From Thermoflexales bacterium (GTDB taxonomy: Bacteria > Chloroflexota > Anaerolineae > Fen-1058): DNA of 49,815 nucleotides. This document shows positions 1 through 6,889 of the stretch, piece after piece. The stretch is from the NCBI GenBank assembly GCA_016931085.1, contig JAFGFO010000037.1, positions 1-49,815 of the forward strand. The letters run 5' to 3'. Under the pieces are notes generated by a model that worked only from the letters and a program-made list of their open reading frames with translations, made no database searches and was not told the DNA's origin. The first letter of the stretch is position 1. Every line of letters starts with the position of its first letter. The position numbers were made by a program, and so were the translations under genes.

Positions 1-29
1 ATATTTCGGGGTGCTTGGGCTGCGGGCCA

Positions 30-61
30 GACTTCCGAAGTCTTCTTAGACTTCGGAAGTC
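30..61. repeat. Perfect inverted repeat, 13-bp arms
   Basis: The arms at 30-42 and 49-61 are exact reverse complements (gacttccgaagtc / gacttcggaagtc) around the 6-nt spacer ttctta. No T-run follows, so it does not look like a standard intrinsic terminator. It resembles the dispersed palindromic elements seen elsewhere in this window. The rest of 1-110 holds no gene; I see no convincing promoter there. Confidence 0.8.
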
Positions 62-110
62 TTCCATCGCCCCGCTTTTTTGAGAAGATACCCTGGAACT
101 TGAAACTCTC

Positions 111-1292
111 ATGCGCATCGCTCACGTGACGGCCACCTTTCCCCCTTACCACGGCGGCACCGGCCAGGTGTGTTATCACAACGCGCTGGGCCTGGCTCGC
201 CTGGGCCACCAGCTCACCGTCTTTACCGCCGCCCACCCGCCGGGCGAGTATTCCTACCCGCCCGAGATCGACGTCCGCCGCTTGCCGGTCCGCTTTCGAC
301 TGGGGAATGCCCTGCTTCTGCCCGGCCTGCTGCGGATCGAGGGCTTTGACCTGGTCCACTTGCATTTCCCGTTCTACCTGGGCGCCGAGCTGGCGGCGTT
401 AGCGGCCCGCCGCAAGCGCTCGCCGCTGGTCATCACCTATCACCAGGACGTCGTGCTGCCGGGTGTGTGGGGGCTGCTGTCGGGCCTGCACGACCGCTCC
501 CTGGGCGCCTGGTGCCTCGGCTCGGCGGCGCGCGTGCTGTTCACCACGCTCGACTATGGCCGCGCCAGCCGCGCGCGCTGGCTGTTCGAGGCTTGCCCCG
601 GCCGGGTGGGCGAGCTGCCCAACGGCGTGGACGCGGCCCGCTTCCGGCCCGATCTGCCGCGCGAGCAAGCCCGCGCGCGCTTGGGCTTTGGCCCGCAGGA
701 ACTGGTGCTGCTGCTGGTGGCCAATCTGGACCGGGCGCACTACTTTAAGGGGGTGGAGGTCCTCTTGCGCGCGCTCGCGACGCTCGACTCTGACCTTCCT
801 GGAAGCTCCCAGCTTCCAGGAAGGTTGAGAAGGCCGGTGCGCGCGCTGATCGTGGGCGAGGGGGGGCTGCGGGCGCGTTACGCGGCCGCAGCGGCCGGGC
901 TGGGGCTGGCGGAGAGGGTGGCCTTTGCCGGCCGGGTGGACAACGACGAGCTTCCCTCGTATTACGCGGCGGCTGACGTGGGCATCCTGCCCTCCTGTAC
1001 GGCAGGCGAGGCTTTTGGCATCGTGCTGCTGGAGGCCATGGCGGCCGGCTTGCCCGTCATCGCCAGCCGCCTGCCCGGCGTGCGGAGCGTGGTGAGCGAC
1101 GGCCGGGACGGGCTGCTGGCCGAGCCTGGCGACGCGGCCGATCTGGCGGACAAGATCCGGCGCCTGGCGGACAGGCCGGAGCTGCGGCGCGCGATGGGCC
1201 GACAGGGGCGGGCCAAGGTGGAGGCGCAGTACGCTTGGCCCCAGGTGGTGAAACGGCTGGAGCGGGTGTACGAGGAGGTGCTGGGTGGATGA
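111..1292 (+). CDS. GT4-type glycosyltransferase
   Basis: A retaining, GT-B fold glycosyltransferase that would transfer a sugar from a nucleotide donor to the growing glycan at the cytoplasmic membrane face. The N-terminal acceptor domain opens with MRIAHVTATFPP and the glycine-rich loop HGGTGQ (about residues 14-19). The C-terminal donor domain carries the GT4 E-x7-E signature, GEAFGIVLLEA, with Glu at 300 and 308. The 393-aa length is usual. Residues about 228-238 are encoded by a perfect 15-bp-arm palindrome (793-825), between the first beta-strand of the donor domain and the ALIVGEG strand, so it looks like an in-frame insertion in a loop. The next gene starts inside its last codons (GTG at 1285). 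Donor and acceptor cannot be told from sequence. Confidence 0.9.
   Translation: MRIAHVTATFPPYHGGTGQVCYHNALGLARLGHQLTVFTAAHPPGEYSYPPEIDVRRLPVRFRLGNALLLPGLLRIEGFDLVHLHFPFYLGAELAALAARRKRSPLVITYHQDVVLPGVWGLLSGLHDRSLGAWCLGSAARVLFTTLDYGRASRARWLFEACPGRVGELPNGVDAARFRPDLPREQARARLGFGPQELVLLLVANLDRAHYFKGVEVLLRALATLDSDLPGSSQLPGRLRRPVRALIVGEGGLRARYAAAAAGLGLAERVAFAGRVDNDELPSYYAAADVGILPSCTAGEAFGIVLLEAMAAGLPVIASRLPGVRSVVSDGRDGLLAEPGDAADLADKIRRLADRPELRRAMGRQGRAKVEAQYAWPQVVKRLERVYEEVLGG
793..825. repeat. Palindromic element inside a glycosyltransferase gene
   Basis: The arms 793-807 and 811-825 are exact 15-bp reverse complements (accttcctggaagct / agcttccaggaaggt) with loop ccc. The reading frame stays open through it, adding a short Pro/Gly/Leu/Ser-rich loop. 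It sits between conserved strands of the donor domain, which suggests insertion tolerated by the protein. Confidence 0.85.
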
Positions 1293-1959
1293 TGGCCTCC
1301 GGCGGTTTGACGATAAATGGGTAGGGGTGGTTCGCGAACTAGGGGCGATTCGCGAATCGCCCCTACACGAAGCGCGCCCCAGCCTGGAGTACCAGCACGT
1401 TTTCGACCTGTGCGCGCTGCAGGCACAGAGGGGTGGGGGGCCGGTGCTGCTCGTGGCCAGCAGCGCCTTCTATGCCGGCCAACTGCTGGCCCGCCTGGAA
1501 GGTTGCCAGGTGCAGATCCAGGTGACCGGCGCCTCCCAGTCGCCGGTCACCTCTGATACAATCCTCTGGGCCGAGCCGGAGCTGGAGGGCGGCGAGCACG
1601 CTGCGCGGCAGTTAGCCCGCCTGCTCGCCCGCGACGGCCGCTTGTACGTCCTCGCTTCAGGTTGGTCCGTTCGCTTTTTGCCCGAGTGGCGCTGCGCAGG
1701 CTCGCGGCCGGCCGCCCACCCCGCCGGCCTGCGGCGGACGCGGACTTGGCTGCGGCAGGCCGGCCTGGCCGTCGAGGCCGTGTACGGCTTTCACAGCCCG
1801 GCCAGCGCCGTTTGGACCTGGGTGGCCGGACTGGCGGACAGCCTGGGCCGCGCTGACCTGGCCGACCGCTGCCTGGCTCAGATGCGGGCGTCCTACGTGA
1901 GCCGCGGCTGGCCGGCCTTGGCGACGCCGGTGAGGATGGTGGTGGCCAAGTGGACCTAA
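1285..1959 (+). CDS. Degenerate SAM methyltransferase-like protein
   Basis: 224 aa, with a weak match to the second half of class I methyltransferases: a GRLYVLASGW strand, then a helix and the RTWLRQAGLAVEAVYGF segment typical of the beta6-beta7 end. I cannot find the GxGxG SAM-binding loop; the segment that should hold it reads GGPVLLVASSAFYAGQLLARL instead, so activity is doubtful. The GTG start is supported by gaggagg at 1272-1278 and overlaps the upstream stop by 8 nt; the 3' end overlaps the next gene by 10 nt, so the three genes are translationally coupled. Residues about 19-27 are encoded by a 26-bp perfect palindrome (1340-1365). Function unknown; a non-catalytic partner or diverged methyltransferase are both possible. 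Confidence 0.6.
   Translation: MDDGLRRFDDKWVGVVRELGAIRESPLHEARPSLEYQHVFDLCALQAQRGGGPVLLVASSAFYAGQLLARLEGCQVQIQVTGASQSPVTSDTILWAEPELEGGEHAARQLARLLARDGRLYVLASGWSVRFLPEWRCAGSRPAAHPAGLRRTRTWLRQAGLAVEAVYGFHSPASAVWTWVAGLADSLGRADLADRCLAQMRASYVSRGWPALATPVRMVVAKWT
1340..1365. repeat. 26-bp perfect palindrome within a CDS
   Basis: The 26 bases from t1340 to a1365 equal their own reverse complement (half-site taggggcgattcg). Directly upstream, 1322-1338 holds a degenerate copy (taggggtggttcgcgaa). The element lies in-frame near the N-terminus of the 1285-1959 gene. It looks like a dispersed palindromic repeat rather than native coding sequence. Confidence 0.85.
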
Positions 1960-3257
1960 AAGCCGTCTGGCAAGCCGTGCTGGGCCTGGACGCCTGGCTG
2001 GACACGATGCGCGGGCCGGGCGGCTATGGCGGGCCGGTGGCGCATTGGTGGCAGAACTGCCTCCAGTTCACCGGGGCTGGGCTGGATTGGCGCTACGAAG
2101 GCATCGTCGCCGGCTATCTGAACCTGTACAAGCAGACAGGCGAGATCGCCTGGTTGGCCAAGGCCAGGCGGGCCGGGGACGATTTGCTGGCGGGCCAACT
2201 GCCCAGCGGTAATTTTCGCAATTCGAGCTTTGAGCTGAACCCTTACCCCGGCGGCACGCCGCACGAGGCGGCCTGCGACCTGGCGCTGCTGCGCCTGGCG
2301 GCGGTTCTGCGGGAGCAGGGAGATCCGGCCTGGCAGCCCTACCTGGCGGCGGCGCAGCGTAACCTCCACGCCTGTCACATCGAGCGCTTGTGGGACCCGC
2401 GTGCGGCCTCGTTCCGCGACGATCCCGCCGCCCCATCCCTGGTGCCTAACAAGGCCGCTACGCTGGTCGAAGCGATCCTGGCGCTGGCTCGTCTCACCGG
2501 CGACGAGGCTCCGGCCGAGGCTTATGCCCTGCCAACGCTGGAGGCCATCCTGGCTCACCAGGTGCGGGGTGGCCCCTTGGACGGGGCAATCTATCAAAAC
2601 AGCTTTGGCCCGCGCCGGGTGGCCAAGTTTTTTCCCTATTACGTCGCCCGCTGCGTGCCTGGCCTGGTGGCCGGCTACGAGTGGAGCCGGGCCGAGCGTT
2701 ACCTGGAGGCCGCCCGGGCCGCCGTGGCCTGTGTGTGGCGCTGGCGCTATGAGGATGGCAGCTTTCCCCAGGTGATCTACCCCGGCGGGCGGGTCAATCG
2801 CTATCCGCAGTGGATCGCGGCCGTTGGCGACGTGGTGCGAGTCGGGCGGCTGCTGGAGCCTTATGGCTTGGAGCTCGATTGGCAGCCGAGCCTGGACTGG
2901 CTGCTGCGGGGCCAGGTGTCGAGCGGGGCCTTTCGCACCGCGCACGGTTTTGCCTCGCAGATCTCCCAGCGTCCTCCCGGCCGACTGCCCGAGTTTCGCG
3001 ACCTGCTGCCGGCCTGCGGCTGGGGCGACAAGGCGTTTCGCTGCTTGACTGAGCTTTTGCCCGCGGGTCAAGGCTGCTCCAATCTCCAATCTCCAATCTC
3101 CAATCTCCAATCTGATTGTGTTCTGCGGGGCAAGCCTGCCTTGTACCGCGAAGACGGCCAGGTGGTGGAATTGCGCCGGGGCAGCGACATCCTGTACCGC
3201 TGGCGCAAGGGCCATGCCTGGGCCGAGATCTGCGCGCCCGAGCTGTGGTGGAAGTAG
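1950..3257 (+). CDS. Alpha-toroid (six-hairpin-like) protein of unknown function
   Basis: 435 aa with no signal peptide and no membrane segment. Regularly spaced helical segments and Trp/Gly-rich turns (GAGLDWRYEG, QLPSGNFRN, YEDGSFPQVIYPGG, GWGDKAFRCL) resemble the alpha/alpha toroid of glycoside hydrolases, epimerases and polysaccharide lyases. I cannot name catalytic residues or a family. The GTG start overlaps the previous gene by 10 nt, so it belongs to the first three-gene operon. Near the C-terminus residues about 377-388 are encoded by a 5x7-nt tandem repeat. A second protein of similar architecture lies at 26903-28135, so this fold recurs in the locus. A role in trimming or modifying a lipid-linked glycan is conjecture. 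Confidence 0.6.
   Translation: MDLKAVWQAVLGLDAWLDTMRGPGGYGGPVAHWWQNCLQFTGAGLDWRYEGIVAGYLNLYKQTGEIAWLAKARRAGDDLLAGQLPSGNFRNSSFELNPYPGGTPHEAACDLALLRLAAVLREQGDPAWQPYLAAAQRNLHACHIERLWDPRAASFRDDPAAPSLVPNKAATLVEAILALARLTGDEAPAEAYALPTLEAILAHQVRGGPLDGAIYQNSFGPRRVAKFFPYYVARCVPGLVAGYEWSRAERYLEAARAAVACVWRWRYEDGSFPQVIYPGGRVNRYPQWIAAVGDVVRVGRLLEPYGLELDWQPSLDWLLRGQVSSGAFRTAHGFASQISQRPPGRLPEFRDLLPACGWGDKAFRCLTELLPAGQGCSNLQSPISNLQSDCVLRGKPALYREDGQVVELRRGSDILYRWRKGHAWAEICAPELWWK
3079..3113 (+). repeat. Heptanucleotide tandem repeat (ccaatct)5
   Basis: Five exact copies of ccaatct lie inside the 3' part of the alpha-toroid gene. 35 nt is not a multiple of three, so each copy is read in a different frame; the total indel is nevertheless compatible with the open frame. 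Heptad repeats also occur at 21845-21886 and 44134-44175. Confidence 0.9.
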
Positions 3258-3275
3258 AAAGCGGGCCCAATTGGT

Positions 3276-3283
3276 GGTATAAT
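3276..3283 (+). promoter_or_regulatory. Putative extended -10 promoter for the MNT/HEPN pair
   Basis: TGGTATAAT at 3275-3283 is an extended -10 (TG at 3276 region, TATAAT 3278-3283). No good -35 is visible at 16-18 nt. The predicted leader of about 130 nt before the GTG at 3419 contains two hairpins (3333-3354 and 3360-3371). Confidence 0.5.
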
Positions 3284-3332
3284 GGGATTTAGTTTGAGCG
3301 AGTTAGGGCATCATCTCAATAATTCGGGGTAG

Positions 3333-3371
3333 GGGCAGACCTATGTGTCTGCCCTGGGGCCCCCTTCGGGG
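3333..3371. repeat. Two adjacent hairpins in the MNT/HEPN leader
   Basis: Arms gggcagac (3333-3340) and gtctgccc (3347-3354) pair around ctatgt. Just downstream, cccc-ttc-gggg forms a second stem near 3361-3371. This may be a dispersed palindromic element or a leader structure; there is no T-run. Confidence 0.6.
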
Positions 3372-3418
3372 CACTATATTTTGAAAAGATACGGTCAAGC
3401 AGATCTGATTGGAGAAGC

Positions 3419-3799
3419 GTGTTAGAGCGACAAAAGCTGACACCGGACAAGTTGGCCGTTTACCGGGCGACGGCGCGGCAGCGCTATGAACGGGAGCGGC
3501 GGGAGCGGGCACGACGAGAAGATCGGGCGTGGATTTTGGCTCGCCAGGCAGCGGCTTTGCTCTCGAAAGAATTTGGAGCCACGCGTATCGTCGTCTTTGG
3601 TTCGCTGGTGCACCAGGGCGCGTTTACGCTTTGGTCTGACGTAGATATTGCGGCCTGGGGGATCAAATCCCAGGATACCCTGCGGGCCATAGGCGCTGTC
3701 TTGGATTTGGACGCGGCTATTCAAGTCAATTTGGTGGACGTTGACACCGCCTCTCAGGGACTGCTCGATACGATTGAGCGGGAAGGAGTTGAGCTATGA
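3419..3799 (+). CDS. MNT-type nucleotidyltransferase (putative antitoxin)
   Basis: A minimal nucleotidyltransferase of 126 aa. The helical N-terminus (residues 1-50, Arg-rich) is followed by VVFGSL (57-62) and SDVDIA (73-78), giving a GS-x11-DxD active site with Asp 74 and 76; a third acidic residue is probably Asp 107 (NLVDVD). In MntA/HepT systems such enzymes are known to inactivate the HEPN partner by adding AMP residues to it. The GTG start has ggag 8 nt upstream. The 3' end overlaps the next gene by 4 nt (ATGA), the typical coupling of this two-gene module. The N-terminal helical extension is longer than in the minimal MNT proteins. Confidence 0.85.
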   Translation: MLERQKLTPDKLAVYRATARQRYERERRERARREDRAWILARQAAALLSKEFGATRIVVFGSLVHQGAFTLWSDVDIAAWGIKSQDTLRAIGAVLDLDAAIQVNLVDVDTASQGLLDTIEREGVEL

Positions 3800-4287
3800 T
3801 GGAACGCTACGCCCTGGTTAGTGGGCGCATTCGGCAGGGGCTGGGTGACCTGGAACGCGTTGTTGGCCGGGTCGAGGCTGCAATCGACGCTGCTCGGCAG
3901 CGCCCTGGAGAGCAGGATTTCTACCTGGATTCGGCGGCGTTGAATTTACACGATTTTTACGCCGGCTTGGAACGCGTTTTGCGTTACGTCGCATCCCAGG
4001 TGGACCAAAACGTTCCCACCGGTGTAGAGTGGCATCGGGAGCTTTTGCGCCAGATGAATGCCGAGATATCCCGTGTTCGCCCCCCAGTGCTGTCCGCCGA
4101 ATCTGTCTGTGCCCTGGACGAATATTTACGCTTTCGGCACGTGGTGCGCAACGTGTACACGTTCAACTTTGATCCCGAGCGTATTGAGCGCCTGGTGAAG
4201 CAATTGCGGCCTTGCTTTGAGAGGATCCAGGCGGACTTGCTGGTCTTTGCCGAGTTCATGGATGGCCTGGCGGCTGGCGAGGACTAG
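3796..4287 (+). CDS. HEPN-domain protein, HepT-like
   Basis: 163-aa all-helical HEPN domain protein, partner of the MNT gene it overlaps by 4 nt. In HepT toxins an R-x4-6-H motif near the last helices forms the RNase active site. Here the equivalent region reads LRFRHVVRNVYTFNFD (residues 111-126): Arg114 is followed after four residues by Asn119, and no His is found at the expected spacing. Either this clade uses another residue, or it is not a canonical RNase. The helix LHDFYAGLERVLRYVA (51-66) is the usual HEPN dimer helix. Phage defence, plasmid-like stabilisation or a housekeeping regulatory role cannot be separated. Confidence 0.8.
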   Translation: MMERYALVSGRIRQGLGDLERVVGRVEAAIDAARQRPGEQDFYLDSAALNLHDFYAGLERVLRYVASQVDQNVPTGVEWHRELLRQMNAEISRVRPPVLSAESVCALDEYLRFRHVVRNVYTFNFDPERIERLVKQLRPCFERIQADLLVFAEFMDGLAAGED

Positions 4288-5445
4288 TTGAACGAATTGA
4301 GGCATCGCGTTGATCGCACCATTGAGAAATGGTGCGCTGGCTGGATTTTCCTGGGAGGCCTGGCGGGCGCGGCGGGGTGGAACCTGTACAAGTGGCGCCA
4401 GGACCGCGCCTTGGCTTTGCGCCTGCGAGCAGAGCCAGAGCCAAAGCCGTCGCCGGTGAGCCTGGCTTCCACGCCCAGGGTCAGCGTGCTGGTGGCGGCC
4501 TGGAACGAGGCCGGGCTGATCCGCGCCCACCTGGACTCTTTTCTGCGCTTGCGTTACCCCAACAAGGAATTGGTGCTGTGTGCCGGCGGCGGGGATGGCA
4601 GCTATGACATGGCGCGGCAGTATAGTCCAAGACCCGAGCTGATCGTGCTGGAGCAGCAGCCGGGCGAGGGCAAGCAGGTATCCCTGCGGCGTTGCCTGGA
4701 GCGCGCCTCTGGCGAGATTATCTTTTTGACCGACGCCGATTGCCTGCTGGACGACGAGGCCTTTGAGCGCGGCTTGGCGCCACTGTTGCTCGAAGGGGAA
4801 ATGGCGGCGACTGGCGCCTCGCGGCCTCTGCGGCGGCAGTTGCGCGATCCGTTTGTCATTCACCAGTGGTGCACCGATCTTGTTGCGGGGGCGCGCTGTC
4901 CCCGCTTTGTGTCAGGCGTCCTGGGCCGTAATTGCGCCCTAAAGCGCGAAGCGCTTGACAGGATCGGCGGTTTTGACCCCGAGGTGCATACTGGCACAGA
5001 CTACTACATGGCCAAGCTGCTCATAAGGCGCGGGTATCGTATTCGTTACGTCCGGGATAGCGCCGTCGAGACGAACTACCCGGACACGCTTCGCTCTTAC
5101 TGGCGCCGCCAGTCGCGTTGGGTGCGCAACTTGATGGTGCACGGCTGGACCTTTGGAGCCTACGACGAGCTAGGCATGGCGCTGCGGACGCCTGTGGTGG
5201 GCTTGACCATGCTCCTGCTGCCGCTGGGGGCGCTCGTTGTGGGGCCGCTCGCGCTCGCGGCGTGGGGCGTTTTGCTGGGGTACGCCTTGCTGGCCAGGCT
5301 GCGCTATGCTCGCTTTGCGCGCCTGTACCGGGGAATCGACATCGGCGCCAGGCAAATCGTGCTCACGCCGCTGTACGTGCTCGTGGACTGGGTCGCCTGG
5401 AGCATGCCGCTGCTTGACTTGCTCGTGCGAAGGGACGAGTGGTGA
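4288..5445 (+). CDS. Processive-type GT2 glycosyltransferase with membrane segments
   Basis: 385 aa. A hydrophobic N-terminal segment (about 16-31) precedes a GT-A domain: SVLVAAWNEAG (66-76), DxD as DAD (149-151), a likely acceptor-site Asp in TGTDYYM (238) and R-x2-RW (274-278), the arrangement of cellulose-synthase-like, inverting, membrane GT2 enzymes. Two or three C-terminal membrane segments follow (about 303-340 and 360-380). The TTG start directly abuts the stop of the HEPN gene; no other start precedes the membrane segment, though a GTG near codon 57 would give a soluble form. The gene is followed by a 100-nt spacer that contains a permease relic. Confidence 0.8.
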   Translation: MNELRHRVDRTIEKWCAGWIFLGGLAGAAGWNLYKWRQDRALALRLRAEPEPKPSPVSLASTPRVSVLVAAWNEAGLIRAHLDSFLRLRYPNKELVLCAGGGDGSYDMARQYSPRPELIVLEQQPGEGKQVSLRRCLERASGEIIFLTDADCLLDDEAFERGLAPLLLEGEMAATGASRPLRRQLRDPFVIHQWCTDLVAGARCPRFVSGVLGRNCALKREALDRIGGFDPEVHTGTDYYMAKLLIRRGYRIRYVRDSAVETNYPDTLRSYWRRQSRWVRNLMVHGWTFGAYDELGMALRTPVVGLTMLLLPLGALVVGPLALAAWGVLLGYALLARLRYARFARLYRGIDIGARQIVLTPLYVLVDWVAWSMPLLDLLVRRDEW

Positions 5446-5479
5446 GGTAGAGACAACTTGATCGCTTTGGCCTGGGGTT

Positions 5480-5548
5480 TTGGCGGTGCTGCTGCTGGGC
5501 GTGCTCTTCTTTAACCGCGTCGAGCGCACGTTTATGGATAGGGTCTAA
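5480..5548 (+). pseudogene. Relic: 3' end of an ABC-2 permease (wzm) gene
   Basis: These 69 nt translate as LAVLLLGVLFFNRVERTFMD plus RV and a stop. This matches the last 22 residues and stop of the intact permease at 13820-14695 (…LLLGVLLFNRVERTFMDTV). By eye about 58 of 69 bases agree. There is no start or upstream permease sequence; the GT2 gene ends 34 nt before it. The epimerase that follows at 5554 begins at the same distance from this stop as an epimerase relic does from the intact permease. It is therefore a leftover of a former wzm-epimerase junction. Confidence 0.85.
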
Positions 5549-5553
5549 CGGGT

Positions 5554-6492
5554 TTGAATAAGACATTTTATCTGGTCACTGGTGGGGCCGGTTTTATCGG
5601 CAGCAACATTGCCGCGCACCTGGTGGAGCGGGGCGAGCGGGTGCGCGTGTTCGACAACTTTTCCAGCGGGCGGCGCGAGAACCTGGCCGCGCTGGAGGGA
5701 CGCATCGAGCTGGTGGAAGGCGACGTCCGCAGTTACCACCTGGTGCGCCAGGCAGTAGAAGGGGTCGATTTTGTCCTGCACCAGGCGGCTTTGCCCTCGG
5801 TGCATCGCTCGGTGCACGACCCCATCACGACCGATGAGATCAATGTCGTCGGCACGCTGAACGTGCTGCAGGCCGCTCGCGAGGCTGGCGCCAAGCGCCT
5901 GGTGTACGCCTCGTCGTGCGCGCTGTATGGCGACGACGCCGAGCTGCCCAAGCACGAGGGGATGTGCCCGCGGCCTCTTTCACCCTACGCCATCTCCAAG
6001 CTGGCCGGCGAGCAGTACTGCCGTGTTTTCTGGCAACTGTACGGCTTTGAGGCCGTCTGCCTGCGCTATTTCAACGTCTTTGGCCCGCGCCAGGACCCCA
6101 CTTCGCACTATTCGGCGGTCGTGCCGCGCTTTATCACGGCTCTGCTGGACGGCCAGCCCTTGACGATTTATGGGGATGGGACCCAGAGCCGGGATTTCGT
6201 CTACGTGGGCGATGTGGTGCAAGCCAACCTGCTGGCCTGCACCGCCCCGGACGCCCCCGGCGGCGTTTTTAACGTCGCTTGTGGGCAGCGCTGCTCGCTG
6301 CTCGAGCTGGCGGATCACCTGGCACAGTTGAGCGGCCAGTCTCCACGGATTCAGCATGCCCCGCTCCGACCCGGCGACGTGCCTCACTCGCTGGCCGATA
6401 TCAGCCTGGCCCGGCGCGTGCTGGGCTACCGGCCGCAGGTAGACCTGGCCGGTGGCCTGGCTCGCACGCTGCGCTGGTATCGCGGCGGATAG
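5554..6492 (+). CDS. NAD-dependent sugar-nucleotide epimerase (GalE/WbpP-like SDR)
   Basis: 312-aa extended short-chain dehydrogenase that would epimerise or dehydrate an NDP-sugar in the cytoplasm. It shows the Rossmann loop GGAGFIGS (10-17), the Asp-rich VFDNFSSGRREN that binds NAD, catalytic Ser121 (YASSCALYG), Tyr145 and Lys149 (SPYAISK), and the substrate-loop pattern YFNVFGPRQDP followed by FITALLDGQPLTIYGDGTQSRD (C-4 epimerases of the UDP-Gal/GalNAc group are closest by eye; substrate uncertain). TTG start, 5 nt after the permease-relic stop. A truncated copy of its 5' end survives at 14701-14753 behind the intact permease. Confidence 0.88.
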   Translation: MNKTFYLVTGGAGFIGSNIAAHLVERGERVRVFDNFSSGRRENLAALEGRIELVEGDVRSYHLVRQAVEGVDFVLHQAALPSVHRSVHDPITTDEINVVGTLNVLQAAREAGAKRLVYASSCALYGDDAELPKHEGMCPRPLSPYAISKLAGEQYCRVFWQLYGFEAVCLRYFNVFGPRQDPTSHYSAVVPRFITALLDGQPLTIYGDGTQSRDFVYVGDVVQANLLACTAPDAPGGVFNVACGQRCSLLELADHLAQLSGQSPRIQHAPLRPGDVPHSLADISLARRVLGYRPQVDLAGGLARTLRWYRGG

Positions 6493-6510
6493 AGCGCCGA
6501 GCGCCTTGGT

Positions 6511-6539
6511 TTTCAACTCGGTCAGGACTGTGTTATAAT
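6511..6539 (+). promoter_or_regulatory. Promoter-like element, duplicate of the wzt promoter
   Basis: TTTCAA (6511-6516), 17-nt spacer, TATAAT (6534-6539). The 12 nt tgtgttataatg are identical to those at the intact wzt promoter (15978-16006), which has TTTCAC, 17 nt, TATAAT. Here it drives only a broken wzt start. Confidence 0.65.
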
Positions 6540-6664
6540 GATGATGGGGCTTTCTCTTTTACCGCTGGCAGTGTTTGGCATGTTTCTAACCCAGGCAGCC
6601 GAACGTATGGCTCTGGAGCGAGCGATCGTTTCCGAGTAGAGAAATCCGCCTGTGCCTGGTCGCA

Positions 6665-6738
6665 TCCATTGCGTTTTACGCAGTACGCCATACGACTATG
6701 CCACCGCCGTCTCGGTCGAAAACGCCAGCAAATACTAG
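6665..6738 (+). pseudogene. Relic 1 of the wzt 5' end
   Basis: The sequence ccattgcgttttacgc plus about 40 nt after ATG 6698 matches the region around the intact wzt start (16066-16139). After a one-base deletion it reads AVSVENASKY followed by a stop, against VISVENVSKYY in the intact gene; 26 of the 29 bases 6710-6738 agree. Only the first dozen codons remain. Together with 5480-5548 and the epimerase it shows an ancestral order wzm - epimerase - promoter - wzt. Confidence 0.82.
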
Positions 6739-6889
6739 GCCCTACACACGCGAATTTTGAACTTTGGGGACTGGTTATGCGGGCTGAACGAGCCCCAATC
6801 TCGACCGGGTCTTATATACCGCTTCGGAATTGTAGCCCATACGCCCTGAAAAGCTCGACTTGTGGTATCATGGAGATCGGAGGTGAGCG

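Larger units (their letters stand above)
6493..6889 (+). other. 397-nt spacer containing promoter and wzt relic
   Basis: No real gene. It contains a promoter-like element (6511-6539) and a degenerate wzt 5' end (6665-6738). A 32-codon open frame from 6541 (MMGLSLLPLAVFG…) is seen but has no recognisable relative. The final part (about 6845-6889) holds the Shine-Dalgarno sequence for the Uma2 gene. Confidence 0.7.

Noticed and set aside
1956..3215. Long minus-strand frame (419 codons)
   Set aside because: Shadow of the alpha-toroid gene in GC-rich sequence; codon pattern fits the + strand and operon overlaps.
3360..3371. Rho-independent terminator after the alpha-toroid gene
   Set aside because: The cccc-ttc-gggg stem is only 4 bp and lies downstream of the probable promoter for the MNT/HEPN pair; no T-run.
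6541..6639. 32-codon open frame after the relic promoter
   Set aside because: It starts with ATG next to the -10 but has no Shine-Dalgarno and no recognisable sequence; too short to support.
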